From the NCBI RefSeq assembly GCF_029623755.1, contig NZ_CP121106.1, forward strand, positions 2,298,352 to 2,362,351: a stretch of DNA of 64,000 nucleotides, in the 5' to 3' direction. Each line of letters begins with the position of its first letter. The first letter of the stretch is position 1. Origin of the DNA: Altererythrobacter sp. CAU 1644. Lineage in GTDB: Bacteria; Pseudomonadota; Alphaproteobacteria; Sphingomonadales; Sphingomonadaceae. The notes below the pieces were generated by a model, which searched no databases, had not been told where the DNA came from, and was given only the letters and a program-made list of their open reading frames with translations. Of the stretch, positions 1 to 8,479 are shown piece by piece. Both the position numbers and the translations under genes were made by a program.

Positions 1-67
1 CGATGTGAACGAATGCGGCCACGGTGAAGAGTATTCCTGCTGTGACCAGGATCTCGAAAGCGGTCAT
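1..67 (-). CDS. N-terminal fragment of a small membrane protein, runs off the window
   Basis: Only the first 22 codons are in the window. They start at an ATG preceded by a strong Shine-Dalgarno (AAAGGAG, 7 bases before the start) and encode a hydrophobic stretch (MTAFEILVTAGILFTVAAFV) that looks like a first transmembrane helix. The gene is divergent from the TetR gene, and the twin operators lie directly upstream of its start, so it is the likely regulatory target. The family cannot be named from this fragment. Confidence 0.6.
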   Translation of the reverse strand, partial: MTAFEILVTAGILFTVAAFVHI

Positions 68-80
68 TGAGCGGCTCCTT

Positions 81-127
81 TGTAGCGAGTGCTACACGCC
101 TTGTAGCTGAGTGTAGCGCTCGCTACA
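81..127. promoter_or_regulatory. Twin palindromic operators between divergent genes
   Basis: Two 16-base inverted repeats share the arms TGTAGC and GCTACA around 4-base centres (GAGT and GCTC), at 81-96 and 112-127. An extra TGTAGC half-site sits at 102. The two centres are 31 bases apart, about three helical turns, which places both on one face of the DNA. They fill the gap between a TetR gene and a divergent membrane-protein gene and reach into both leaders. This is the usual arrangement for an autoregulating TetR repressor. Binding by the neighbouring TetR is inferred. Confidence 0.7.
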
Positions 128-135
128 AGACCCCG

Positions 136-675
136 ATGAGCAGAAGCGAAGATACCCGCCGCAAATGGCTGATGCCGATGGCGATGCATGTAATGGAGCA
201 CGGTATGGGTGCCGCAAGCCTGCGCCCGCTCGCGAAAGCCGCGGGGACCAGTGACCGCATGCTGATCTACCATTTCGGCAACAAGGACGCGCTGATCGCG
301 GAGCTTCTTTCTTTCATCGCGGAAAGCTACTCGGTCATGCTCGATCAGGCTTTCGGCAAGGATCGCGCCTCGTCGCGTGACCAGTGCCTCAACCTGCTCC
401 TCGATCGGATCAGGGACCCTCAGATGCAACCATTCATGGGCCTGTGGTGGGAAATCGTGGCCGGAGCTGCCCGCGGCAACCAATCCTATCGCGACGCGGC
501 CGGTGCGATCATGGACCGGCTGCTGCTCTGGCTTGAGAGCAAGCTGCCAGTCGACGATCCCGATCCCGCAGCAGGGGCGCGGCTCATGCTGGTCCTCGTC
601 GAGGGTTCCCTCATGCTCGAAGGGATCGGCAAGGGCGATGTCGCCAAGGCTGGGCTGTCGGCAGCGCAGCTTTAA
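136..675 (+). CDS. TetR-family transcriptional regulator
   Basis: A 179-residue regulator with an N-terminal TetR-type helix-turn-helix at about residues 5-55. The segment GAASLRPLAKAAGTSDRMLI followed by YHFGNKDALI is the characteristic recognition helix and tyrosine region. The helical C-terminal half is the presumed ligand-binding and dimerisation domain; no ligand can be named. The ATG at 136 is preferred over the upstream in-frame TTG at 67 because the latter would put coding sequence through the twin operators and add an N-tail untypical of the family. The gene probably represses itself and the divergent membrane protein. metZ follows 44 bases later and could be co-transcribed. Confidence 0.85.
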   Translation: MSRSEDTRRKWLMPMAMHVMEHGMGAASLRPLAKAAGTSDRMLIYHFGNKDALIAELLSFIAESYSVMLDQAFGKDRASSRDQCLNLLLDRIRDPQMQPFMGLWWEIVAGAARGNQSYRDAAGAIMDRLLLWLESKLPVDDPDPAAGARLMLVLVEGSLMLEGIGKGDVAKAGLSAAQL

Positions 676-719
676 CTTGCTTGCCGCCCATGCCGCTGCC
701 GCCTAAACCGCCAGCCGCG

Positions 720-1925
720 ATGAAGAAGACCACAGGCATGGACCGGGCGAAGACCAGCAACTGGCGCCCTGCGACCCGCGCGGTGCGCGGCGGCACCTGG
801 CGCAGCGAGCATGGGGAAACGAGCGAAGCGCTGTTCCTCAGCTCCGGCTACACTTATGATGATGCGCAGACGGTCGCCGATCGTTTCGCGGGCGAGGCCG
901 AGGGCATGACCTATTCGCGCCTGCAGAACCCGACCGTCGCCATGCTCGAAGAACGGATAGCGCTGATGGAAGGCGCCCAGGCATGCCGGGCACAGGCAAG
1001 CGGCATGGCAGCGATGACCGCGGCTTTGCTGTGCCAGCTATCGACCGGAGACCACGTTGTCGCCGCGCGCGCCGCGTTCGGTTCGTGCCGCTGGCTGGTG
1101 GACAACCTTCTGCCTCGTTTCGGCATCGAAACGACGGTGATCGACAGCGCTGTCAACGAACAGTGGGATGCTGCAATCCGGCCCAACACCAAGGTCTTCT
1201 TCTTCGAGACTCCAGCCAATCCGACACTCGATGTGGTCGATCTGCATTACGTCTGCGGATTAGCGAAATCGCGGGGCATCACGACGGTGGTCGACAATGC
1301 CTTTGCCACAAGCGCGCTCCAGCGCCCGCTCGAGTTCGGTGCGGACGTTGTTGCCTATAGCGCGACCAAGCTGATGGACGGGCAGGGACGGGTTCTGGCC
1401 GGCGCGGTCTGCGGCAGCGAGGAATGGATGAACGAGGTGCTGTTGCCGTTTCAGCGCAACACCGGCCCCAATATCTCGCCGTTCAACGCCTGGGTGGTAC
1501 TGAAAGGGCTCGAGACGCTTGGCCTGCGCGCCCACAAGCAGAGCGAGAACGCGCTCGAACTGGGCCGCTATGTCGAGGCGCGTGTTCCGCGTATTCTCCA
1601 TCCCGGCCTCCCGAGTCACCCCCGCCACAAGCTCGCTCTGAGCCAGATGGACGCGGTGGGTCCGATCTTCGCGTTCGATGTCCAGTCGCGCGCCAAGGCC
1701 TTCGCGATACTCGATGCGCTCGAACTGATCGACATCTCCAATAACATCGGCGATGCGCGTAGCCTGATGTGTCATCCGGCCTCAACCACCCACGCCTCGA
1801 TGAGCGAGGAAGCGCGTGCGGAAATGGGGGTGACCGAAGGCCTGCTACGGATCAACGTGGGACTGGAAGATGTGCAGGATCTGATCGAGGATATGGACCA
1901 GGCGCTCAAGGCGGCCGGTTTCTAG
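720..1925 (+). CDS. metZ: O-succinylhomoserine sulfhydrylase (trans-sulfuration family PLP enzyme)
   Basis: A cytoplasmic Cys/Met-metabolism PLP enzyme of about 401 residues. MetZ converts O-succinylhomoserine and sulfide to homocysteine in methionine biosynthesis. The PLP-binding lysine lies in YSATKLMDGQGRV (about Lys217), and the DGQGR continuation is typical of MetZ rather than cystathionine gamma-synthase or beta-lyase. TYSRLQNPTV near the N-terminus and ETPANPTLDVVD (phosphate and cofactor contacts) are also family hallmarks. An upstream in-frame TTG and a later ATG at 738 are alternative starts; none has a strong ribosome site. The stop overlaps the convergent Excalibur gene by four bases. 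A MetB-like activity on the same substrate cannot be excluded. Confidence 0.88.
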   Translation: MKKTTGMDRAKTSNWRPATRAVRGGTWRSEHGETSEALFLSSGYTYDDAQTVADRFAGEAEGMTYSRLQNPTVAMLEERIALMEGAQACRAQASGMAAMTAALLCQLSTGDHVVAARAAFGSCRWLVDNLLPRFGIETTVIDSAVNEQWDAAIRPNTKVFFFETPANPTLDVVDLHYVCGLAKSRGITTVVDNAFATSALQRPLEFGADVVAYSATKLMDGQGRVLAGAVCGSEEWMNEVLLPFQRNTGPNISPFNAWVVLKGLETLGLRAHKQSENALELGRYVEARVPRILHPGLPSHPRHKLALSQMDAVGPIFAFDVQSRAKAFAILDALELIDISNNIGDARSLMCHPASTTHASMSEEARAEMGVTEGLLRINVGLEDVQDLIEDMDQALKAAGF

Positions 1926-2221
1926 TTCTCGCAGGCGATGCCGTCGCCGTCCCGATCAAGCCCCGATCGATAGCCCGGGTCGCCGCGCCTCAATGGTGCG
2001 TGGCCCGCCTCCCGCACGGCCGAGCAATTCGGGTAGTACACAGCGCCCGTCGAATTGGGCTGCCGGGCGCGCGCCTTACGATTCCCATGGCAGTGATAGT
2101 CCCCGGTTTTGCGATTGGTGTGGCAGCCGTCTGCATTCGTCCCGCCGGGATGTGCAGCAACCGGCCCGCTCATCTGCGGGACCATGAGGGCCCAAGCCAT
2201 CAGGGCGATCGCACAACGCAT
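1922..2221 (-). CDS. Small secreted Excalibur-domain protein
   Basis: A 99-residue protein with a signal peptide (about residues 1-23, cleaved near GPVAA-HPGG). It has a Cys/His-rich segment, DGCHTNRKTGDYHCH, and a C-terminal DRDGDGIACEN. The last element matches the Excalibur calcium-binding motif DxDxDGxxCE, while the first part resembles the YHYH-like region often paired with it. The protein should act in the periplasm or outside the cell. Its function is unknown; such domains occur in extracellular nucleases and cell-surface proteins. It ends tail-to-tail with metZ, sharing four bases. Confidence 0.78.
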   Translation of the reverse strand: MRCAIALMAWALMVPQMSGPVAAHPGGTNADGCHTNRKTGDYHCHGNRKARARQPNSTGAVYYPNCSAVREAGHAPLRRGDPGYRSGLDRDGDGIACEN

Positions 2222-2291
2222 TGAACAAATGTATCATGCCCTGCCGCGAGCGCTCAATTATCCGAAATTGTATCGATTTATCAAGTTCTTG

Positions 2292-2690
2292 CTAAACCGG
2301 CAGCCAGACGGTCTTCTCTTCAGAGATCGTGATTGCCGGCACCGGGATCAACGGGATCATCGGTGTCAGCTTGTACTTGATCTTGGCGGTGGCGATCTTC
2401 GCACCGTTGCTCGCCGTAGAGCGAGTAACGTTGAGCAACACGATGTTGTCCTTGTCGATCGCAACCAGCTCGTCGCGGATTTCCCGCTCAATCCGGTTGG
2501 TCGAGGCGTCGGGATCGACCTTCGCCAGCCGCACGCCTTCGCCCAGCGCATGGCGCATCGCGCCCGAGGCATGGAGGTACTGGCCCATCTGGATCGTACC
2601 CAGCATGATCGCGAGGATCACCGGCACGGCGAAGGCGAAATCGACGGTGGTACTCGCGCGATTGTCGGAAGTGAGCTTACGAACGATCAT
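2292..2690 (-). CDS. TadE-like pseudopilin
   Basis: A 132-residue protein with a short basic head, then DNRASTTVDFAFAVPVILAIM, the TadE-type prepilin region with a glutamate-to-aspartate change at the usual conserved acidic position, followed by one hydrophobic helix and a C-terminal extracytoplasmic part. TadE/F pseudopilins are processed by the prepilin peptidase and belong to Tad pilus machines. The ATG at 2690 overlaps the stop of the upstream gene (ATGA), which fixes the start and implies translational coupling. It is the last gene of an orphan TadG-TadE-TadE set. Confidence 0.75.
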   Translation of the reverse strand: MIVRKLTSDNRASTTVDFAFAVPVILAIMLGTIQMGQYLHASGAMRHALGEGVRLAKVDPDASTNRIEREIRDELVAIDKDNIVLLNVTRSTASNGAKIATAKIKYKLTPMIPLIPVPAITISEEKTVWLPV

Positions 2691-3181
2691 TGGATGCGCA
2701 CCAGGCTGTCTCCTACGACAGTCACCTGCCGCGGGAAATTGGTGAACCCGATCAGTCCGGCAAGGCCGGCCCAGTCGAATTGCGTGTCGACCTGGTTGCT
2801 GATCGAGACGCTGACGAAGCGGTTGGAAACTTCGCCGGAAGCGCATTGGCCGTTGAAGTCGCTCTGCCTTACGCCGTCGCATTCGAGGAAAATGTCGACG
2901 TCGACAGCGTCGGCTTCCACATCCGCGGCGGTCTTGGCTTCGGTTACGTACCAGTTGTACTCGCGCCCATCATCGGAGTTGGGACGGCGAGCAAAGGCGA
3001 GATCGGTCGTTCGCTGCGCAGCCTGTTCGTAATCGATCTTGGTGCCGAGCAGCATCGATGCATCCATCATGCCGAGGCACAGCAGCATCAGGAACGGCAT
3101 GGCGAGCGCAAGTTCCATGGCACCGAAGCCGTGTTCATCGGCAAGGAAACCTCGCAGCGTCGTGAGTGGGGTCTTGGTCAT
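2687..3181 (-). CDS. TadE-like pseudopilin
   Basis: A 164-residue pseudopilin-like protein. The N-terminus reads DEHGFGAMELALAMPFLMLL, the usual Gly-x4-Glu type processing region followed by a single transmembrane helix (about residues 20-45). The periplasmic remainder has two cysteines (FLECDG and GQCASG) that could form a disulfide. It is the middle gene of a three-gene minus-strand set, six bases after the TadG-like gene and overlapping the next TadE-like gene by four bases. It presumably works with a Tad secretion machine encoded elsewhere, perhaps the main locus in this window. Confidence 0.78.
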   Translation of the reverse strand: MTKTPLTTLRGFLADEHGFGAMELALAMPFLMLLCLGMMDASMLLGTKIDYEQAAQRTTDLAFARRPNSDDGREYNWYVTEAKTAADVEADAVDVDIFLECDGVRQSDFNGQCASGEVSNRFVSVSISNQVDTQFDWAGLAGLIGFTNFPRQVTVVGDSLVRIQ

Positions 3182-3187
3182 CGGCGC

Positions 3188-4468
3188 TTACTCCACAACC
3201 CTGATAATTCTCGCCGACGTATCGATGTCGTCGATCTCGTCATTGCAATTGTTCGCAATCCGGTTGGTACCGCCGAAGCGTACGCGCTCGGTAATCAGCA
3301 GTAGGCACTGCGCGGTTTGGGAGGCGTTGCCATTGTAGGTCAGATCGGCGGTCGGCATATATATAATGCCTTCCATGTTGATGTCGGCACCGCCGTTGAT
3401 GGTGTGCTGCGTGCCATCGCCCAGTTCATCCTGGTAGAATAGAATACCCGCCCAGTTGTCGTCGCCCGTGGTTGTCGCTTCCGCCAGGGTTTGCGCACGC
3501 AGGTCGAGGTCGGCGCCTGCATTGATCTGCAGTTCCGCGACGTTCGACGATGAATTCCCTGTAAGGATGATCGTTACACCGTGTCCGACGACGTCGGCCT
3601 GCGAGTTGATTTTGAACGCGCCGCGATCGATGATGTACACCCCGGGGTTCATCGTCACTGTCCCCTTGATGTCCATGCCATTGCAGTAGCGCCCCGGGCT
3701 GATGGTCACCGTCTGGCTGGGCGAGACGTTGAAGTTGTTCGCGGTGCAACCTGACGGGGAGCTCGGCGGAGTAAGGCCTCTGCTGGCGAGCGGATCTTCA
3801 ACCGGCAGGCCATATGATACGACAGCCGTGTCGGCAGCAATGTTGCTGGAGCCGTAATCGACCCCGCCAACGCTCATGATCAAGTCAGTGTCGAGGAAGC
3901 TCGAACCGCCGAGATCGACCGACACGCCATCGGGCGAGTTGGAGGCGACCGGGCAGTCCAGATCGGCGATTGCGCTACCGAACACGTCGATGCCAATTCC
4001 GTCGGTTGCCGTTGCAATGACGCAGGGTTCGCCGACCGCAACCGTTGCCGCGACCGAGCGCACCTGAATGGTCGGAGCGTTTTCGAGGAAGATACCGGAG
4101 AACGGCAGCGCGCGACTGGCAGAGACGACCACCTCGACAGCACCGCCGTCGCCGGTCCAGTCACCTTCTTGCGGCGGGTTCACGATGCGCACGATGTTGA
4201 ACCCGTCGACGTAATTGCGGTCGACCTCGCCGGTGGCAGCGCTGGTTATGTCCTGGCCGCGGAACAGGTTCATCGCGCCAGCCAGCGCGCCGGAATCTGC
4301 CGCTTGTTGGAGCTGGCGTTTCGACAGGTACCATTCGACTGTGTCGACGCCGATGCCCGCAGCACCGACGGTCGAAGCAGCACCGATTGCGGCAATGATC
4401 AGGACATTGCCGTTCAGGTCTTTCCGCAGGTTCCGGCAAATCCGGATCAGCTTGTTGCGCATAGCCAT
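3188..4468 (-). CDS. TadG-like protein (Flp pilus-assembly TadE/G-like N-terminus)
   Basis: About 426 residues. The N-terminus LRKDLNGNVLIIAAIGAAST, then GIGVDTVEWYLSKRQLQQAA DSGALAGA, is the TadG-type membrane anchor and the conserved 'aadaaALAGA' helix. The rest is a long Gly/Asn/Asp-rich extracytoplasmic region predicted to be mostly beta. No MIDAS-type von Willebrand motif is visible, unlike the TadG near 43-44.6 kb. The ATG at 4468 is chosen because GGGG lies just upstream. ATGs at 4543 and 4492 would add residues unlike a TadG head. It is the first gene of an orphan set without its own ATPase or secretin. Confidence 0.72.
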   Translation of the reverse strand: MAMRNKLIRICRNLRKDLNGNVLIIAAIGAASTVGAAGIGVDTVEWYLSKRQLQQAADSGALAGAMNLFRGQDITSAATGEVDRNYVDGFNIVRIVNPPQEGDWTGDGGAVEVVVSASRALPFSGIFLENAPTIQVRSVAATVAVGEPCVIATATDGIGIDVFGSAIADLDCPVASNSPDGVSVDLGGSSFLDTDLIMSVGGVDYGSSNIAADTAVVSYGLPVEDPLASRGLTPPSSPSGCTANNFNVSPSQTVTISPGRYCNGMDIKGTVTMNPGVYIIDRGAFKINSQADVVGHGVTIILTGNSSSNVAELQINAGADLDLRAQTLAEATTTGDDNWAGILFYQDELGDGTQHTINGGADINMEGIIYMPTADLTYNGNASQTAQCLLLITERVRFGGTNRIANNCNDEIDDIDTSARIIRVVE

Positions 4469-4640
4469 TCGCCCCACATTCTTTTCCAACATGGCGGGTA
4501 TGCGCGAAGTCTCGCTAAGGAATTCGAAGGAATCGCAGTTCATGCGAATTTAACCATGACGATCTGCCATTTTCAGGCGCTTGCAAGGGGCGTTCAAGCG
4601 TGCGAATCCCGGATTTCCAAGATTTTCGGGAGGTAGTTTG

Positions 4641-5246
4641 GTGGCAAATCGCGTGCAGCTGGTTTTCGACTTCGTCAGCCCCAATGCCTACCTGGTGTGG
4701 TGGCCCCTGCGCGACTTGCTTCGCGAGACCGGTGCAGGGCTCGATGTTCTTCCCGTTTTCCTTGGCGGGATGCACAAGCTTACCGGCAATGCCCCGCCGA
4801 TGATCCGCGATGCGGAGGTGAAGGGCAAGAACGAGTATGCCATGCTCGAGATGCGGCGGTTCATCGAGAAGCACCGGCTCAACAAATACAGGCTGAACCC
4901 GAAATTCCCGTTCAATTCTATCCAGCTACAGCGGATGCTCTATGCTGCGGATCAGGACGGCCGAGCGGTGCAATTCGTCGAGAGTTTGCTGCCTGCTATC
5001 TGGGAACGCGAACTCGATGTGACCGACCCTGACGCCGTCGCGAATGCGATCGGGGAGGCTGGTTTCGATGCGGCGGACTTGTCCAGAAGGTCGCAGGCGG
5101 ATGAAGTAAAACAGGGGCTTATCGAAAATACCTCGCAAGCTGTCGAGCGCGGAGCCTTTGGTATTCCGACCATGTTCGTTGGCAACGAAATGTTCTTCGG
5201 CAAGGAACGGCTGGCGCAGGTCGAGGAAGAACTCGCCAAGGGCTGA
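4641..5246 (+). CDS. 2-hydroxychromene-2-carboxylate isomerase-like (DsbA/kappa-GST fold)
   Basis: A 201-residue cytoplasmic thioredoxin-fold protein. The start QLVFDFVSPNAYLVWWPL contains the active-site serine region of the family (FxxSPxAYL). The C-terminal part has AFGIPTMFVGNEMFFGKERL, the cis-proline loop and tail typical of 2-hydroxychromene-2-carboxylate isomerases, glutathione-dependent enzymes of polyaromatic breakdown. No aromatic-degradation genes flank it, so the real substrate is open. The GTG at 4641 is preferred because GGGAGG lies seven bases before it. It is divergent from the TadG-like gene. Confidence 0.82.
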   Translation: MANRVQLVFDFVSPNAYLVWWPLRDLLRETGAGLDVLPVFLGGMHKLTGNAPPMIRDAEVKGKNEYAMLEMRRFIEKHRLNKYRLNPKFPFNSIQLQRMLYAADQDGRAVQFVESLLPAIWERELDVTDPDAVANAIGEAGFDAADLSRRSQADEVKQGLIENTSQAVERGAFGIPTMFVGNEMFFGKERLAQVEEELAKG

Positions 5247-5262
5247 GCCGCGTTCCCCGTCG

Positions 5263-7041
5263 CTAGAGCCGATCCATCGTCAGCCAGGAATTGTCGCCGA
5301 TCCAGGCCTTCGCCATTGCCGCTTTCGCGGCCTTCGCCTCGAGCTTGTTGCCGAGCTTGGCTTCGGTCAGCGACAGCCCGTAAAGCGCCCAGCCGCTGTT
5401 TGGAGCCTTGAACAGCGCTTCTCGAAACGCGGCTTGCGCTTCCTTGTATCGCCCGGCCTTGTACAGCGAGGCGCCGAGCGATTGCGCCACCGGATAGTAC
5501 CAATAAGGCGGCTCGGTATAGGGGATGGTCTTCTCGATCGCCTGCGCTGCCTGATAATGCTTCGCTGCTGAATCGTACTGCCCCTCGGCATGCGATTTGC
5601 GCCCCTGCGCGACATGCACGGCGAGGTCGACGATATCGGGGGCGGGGAAGCCGTTTTCGACCATCAACGCCATTTGCGGATCCGATTTGAGTGCCTGCAT
5701 CGCGGCGATGTCCTCGTCGAAGCCGGCATCGTTGCCGTCGCGTGCGTGCGCCACCGCCCGGGCGTAACGCCGCATCGCATCGACATAGGCGAGGTCGGTC
5801 GGTGTGGCGGTCAACGCCAGGATCGCGGCCGGTGAGGCATATTGCGTCATCGCGAATGACGGTGCCGCGTGGATCGCCTGCACCCAGGGGAGCTGGCGCG
5901 CGATATCTTCGTTCAACGTCAGCTTGAGTCGCTCGGTCTCGTTGGTCACGGTCATCATGTCGCCCGCCATCTGGGCCGAGGTGAGCAGGAAGTGGACGTT
6001 GTGCGGGTAATAGCCGAAGCGATAGAGGCCATCGTCACCCGCGACTTTGAGGTATTCTTCGTCGGCCCGCGCCGCCGCGATATTGGCGGTGATGGAATCG
6101 GTGTAGCGCCCGATGCGGTAGAAGATGTGCCCCGGCATGTGCACCAGGTGGCCGAGTGCGCTGGGCGCATTCTCGACTAGCCGGTCGGCTGCCGCCTCAG
6201 CCATCTTCGGATCGGGTCCATTCTCCATCAGGTGAATGTAGAGATGCGAGGCCTGCGGGTGGCGCGGGTTGTTGGCCATCACCCGCTCGATCAGCGCGAT
6301 CGCCGGGCCGATCTGCGGTCGCGCCGCACGGGTATCGGCGTCCCAATAGTCCCACGGCGTGGTGTTCATCGCTGACTCCGCTGCCAGCACGGCGATGTCG
6401 TTGCTCTGCGGAAAGCGTTCGGCAATCGCCATCATCATAGCTGAGTATTTCTTCTCCAGCGCGGCTCGATCGGCGGACAGGTCATCGGGGAAGCGTTCTG
6501 CCTGCGCCGCGATCAGCGACCTTTCGACCTCGCTCAACCCTTCGGAGAGCTGCTGCGCGCGTTGAACGGCAAAAATTGCCTGGCGGTTCTGTTCCTCGCT
6601 CATCCCGGCGTTGATGTTGAGGCTGTTGGCATAGGCCTCGCCCCACCAGCACATCGCGCATTCGGGCGCATAGGCGCGCGCCTTGCGGAAGGATCGCACG
6701 GCCGCAGCATGGTTGAAACCGTAAAGCAGCGCCACGCCCTGGTCGAAATAGCGCCGGGCGTCGCCATCAAGGCCCGTTACGCCGATGTCGGATTCCGCAA
6801 TGTTGGAATAAAGCGGAAAGGTGTCGCTCCCGGCCTGCATCAGCAGCGGCATCTGGGCAGCCATTGCGAGCCTCGCGTCGAGCGCTGCACCAAAGGCGTC
6901 GATGCCGCGGCAGGCCTTGCGGCCCGGCAGCGTGGGGTCGAGCGCAGCCATTTGCGCAGCGTCGCTAGCAGTGGTGTCGGTTGCCGCGCCAAGCCCCGTC
7001 GTCGTCATCAGGGCGGCGAAAAATCCAATGAGGTTGAGCAT
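5263..7041 (-). CDS. Secreted tetratricopeptide-repeat protein
   Basis: A 592-residue protein with an N-terminal signal peptide (LIGFFAALMTTTGLGAATD) and TPR-like helical pairs at about residues 90-150 (YFDQGVALLYGFNHAAAVRS, then FRKARAYAPECAMCWWGEAY) and again near the C-terminus (SLGASLYKAGRYKEAQAAF). A CxxC pair lies in PECAMCWWG and could bind metal or form a disulfide. Histidines are plentiful in the middle (LYIHLMENG, HLVHMPGHIFYRIGRY). The family is recognisable as a group of large periplasmic TPR proteins of unknown role. It stands alone, convergent with the isomerase gene and divergent from apaG. Confidence 0.7.
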   Translation of the reverse strand: MLNLIGFFAALMTTTGLGAATDTTASDAAQMAALDPTLPGRKACRGIDAFGAALDARLAMAAQMPLLMQAGSDTFPLYSNIAESDIGVTGLDGDARRYFDQGVALLYGFNHAAAVRSFRKARAYAPECAMCWWGEAYANSLNINAGMSEEQNRQAIFAVQRAQQLSEGLSEVERSLIAAQAERFPDDLSADRAALEKKYSAMMMAIAERFPQSNDIAVLAAESAMNTTPWDYWDADTRAARPQIGPAIALIERVMANNPRHPQASHLYIHLMENGPDPKMAEAAADRLVENAPSALGHLVHMPGHIFYRIGRYTDSITANIAAARADEEYLKVAGDDGLYRFGYYPHNVHFLLTSAQMAGDMMTVTNETERLKLTLNEDIARQLPWVQAIHAAPSFAMTQYASPAAILALTATPTDLAYVDAMRRYARAVAHARDGNDAGFDEDIAAMQALKSDPQMALMVENGFPAPDIVDLAVHVAQGRKSHAEGQYDSAAKHYQAAQAIEKTIPYTEPPYWYYPVAQSLGASLYKAGRYKEAQAAFREALFKAPNSGWALYGLSLTEAKLGNKLEAKAAKAAMAKAWIGDNSWLTMDRL

Positions 7042-7219
7042 GTCGATCTCCCCAGTCCGTTCGATCCGAGGCGACCCAGAAACAGGTTATTCTTGTTGTG
7101 GTTTTGCCACTCATACCAGTGAAACAGGGCTACGGCAAAAGCCGAATATTGCGATGAAGGTGGATTACCGGGGGTGCGCCCCTTGTTACGTAAATCCGAA
7201 TCGCTAACTTCGGATTGTC

Positions 7220-7618
7220 ATGAAAGAGCTGTTTCAACACGCTGCAACCACCGATGGTATCACCGTGCGTGTCGCGGTGAATTTCCTGCCGGAACAATCG
7301 CATCCCGAAGCCGGCAAGTGGTTCTGGGTCTATCATGTACGGATCGAGAACGGCAGCCACGAAGTGCTGCAACTGCGCACCCGGCATTGGCGCATCACCG
7401 ACGCCCGCGGCATGGTGAACCATGTCGATGGCGAAGGAGTTGTGGGTGAACAGCCCCTGCTCAAGCCTGGGCACAGCCACGATTACGTCTCGGGTTGCCC
7501 GCTGGCGACGCCGCACGGCTCGATGGAGGGCTTCTACACCTTCTACCGGGAGGATGGATCGCCGTTGGAAGTGCGGATCCCCTTCTTCCCGCTCGCTGCG
7601 CCCGCGACCGCGGACTGA
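7220..7618 (+). CDS. apaG: ApaG domain protein (DUF525)
   Basis: A 132-residue protein covering the whole ApaG fold, a fibronectin-III-like beta sandwich. Diagnostic segments are WFWVYHVRIENGS, LRTRHWRITDARG, then GEGVVGEQPLLKPG (the GxGVxGxxP core) and GSMEGFYTF. ApaG was linked genetically to Co/Mg resistance and diadenosine tetraphosphate metabolism in enterics, but its biochemical role is not settled. It is a soluble cytoplasmic protein. The first codon has no strong ribosome site. It appears monocistronic, divergent from the TPR gene. Confidence 0.92.
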   Translation: MKELFQHAATTDGITVRVAVNFLPEQSHPEAGKWFWVYHVRIENGSHEVLQLRTRHWRITDARGMVNHVDGEGVVGEQPLLKPGHSHDYVSGCPLATPHGSMEGFYTFYREDGSPLEVRIPFFPLAAPATAD

Positions 7619-7687
7619 CTGGGCATAGCACTGCGCGAACCGTTAGGCCTTGAGCCTGCGCGCAAGCCCGCCTAAATCGCCCAAGCC

Positions 7688-8479
7688 ATGAAACGGACGC
7701 ACCTGCCTCTCAACGCCTTGCGCGTATACGATGCCGCCGCGCGGCACCTGTCGTTTACGCGCGCTGCGGACGAACTGGCGGTGACGCCCGCTGCCGTCGG
7801 CCAGCAGATCCGCGCGCTCGAAGACCACCTCGGCGTGGTGCTGTTCCGCCGCACGAGCAAGGGGCTGGAACTGACCGAAGAGGGTTGCGCGGGTCTCGAT
7901 GCGCTGCGCGAAGGATTCCTAAAGTTCGAGGAAAGCGTGCAGGCGATGCAGGCTGGCCAGGCATCGGACCGTTACACAATCGCGGCGCCGCGCGAATTTT
8001 ACGCGCAATGGCTCAGCGCACGCCTGTCGGGCTTCCAGAAAGACAATCCGCAGGCACAATTCCACTTGGTAGCCGACGAGAATGCCGATTTCACCGAGGC
8101 CAACCTCGACGTGGCGATCCGGCTAGTGGATGGCCCAGGCGATCTCGAGGGGGTCGAGCTCGCCCCGGCGCAGAAGGTCGTAGTAGCCGCGACCGGCGGA
8201 GCCGACGCATGGATCGAATGGCCTGGGGCAGCGCTACCCGAGGGCGAGCGCGCGACGGTCAAGGCGGGTAATCCCGGCCAGGCGCTCAGTTCCGCCGTTG
8301 CCGGTATGGGACGTGCGATCCTGCCTTATCTGCTGGTCCGGGAATCGGTGGAGGCGGGCAAGCTCGAGATTCTCGAAGGTCCGGAGCCGGGGCGCCGGGC
8401 ATATTGGTTGGTCGCGCCCTTGCCGCAATGGCGCCAGAAGAAGGTCAAGGCACTCGTCGCCCATCTGACTGGGCAATGA
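7688..8479 (+). CDS. LysR-family regulator, GcvA-like
   Basis: A 263-residue LysR regulator, slightly shorter than the usual 290-320. The N-terminal winged helix-turn-helix reads LNALRVYDAAARHLSFTRAA, then DELAVTPAAVGQQIRALEDH. This PAAV(G/S)xQI form is typical of the GcvA/AmpR branch. The substrate-binding domain follows from about residue 90. The inducer is unknown, and no classical divergent LysR target lies next to it. It overlaps the following acetyltransferase gene by four bases (ATGA), so the two are almost certainly co-transcribed. Confidence 0.88.
   Translation: MKRTHLPLNALRVYDAAARHLSFTRAADELAVTPAAVGQQIRALEDHLGVVLFRRTSKGLELTEEGCAGLDALREGFLKFEESVQAMQAGQASDRYTIAAPREFYAQWLSARLSGFQKDNPQAQFHLVADENADFTEANLDVAIRLVDGPGDLEGVELAPAQKVVVAATGGADAWIEWPGAALPEGERATVKAGNPGQALSSAVAGMGRAILPYLLVRESVEAGKLEILEGPEPGRRAYWLVAPLPQWRQKKVKALVAHLTGQ

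Noticed and set aside
676..719. SAM-type riboswitch before metZ
   Set aside because: Methionine genes of Alphaproteobacteria can carry one, but only 44 bases separate metZ from the TetR gene and no pseudoknot-like fold is visible.
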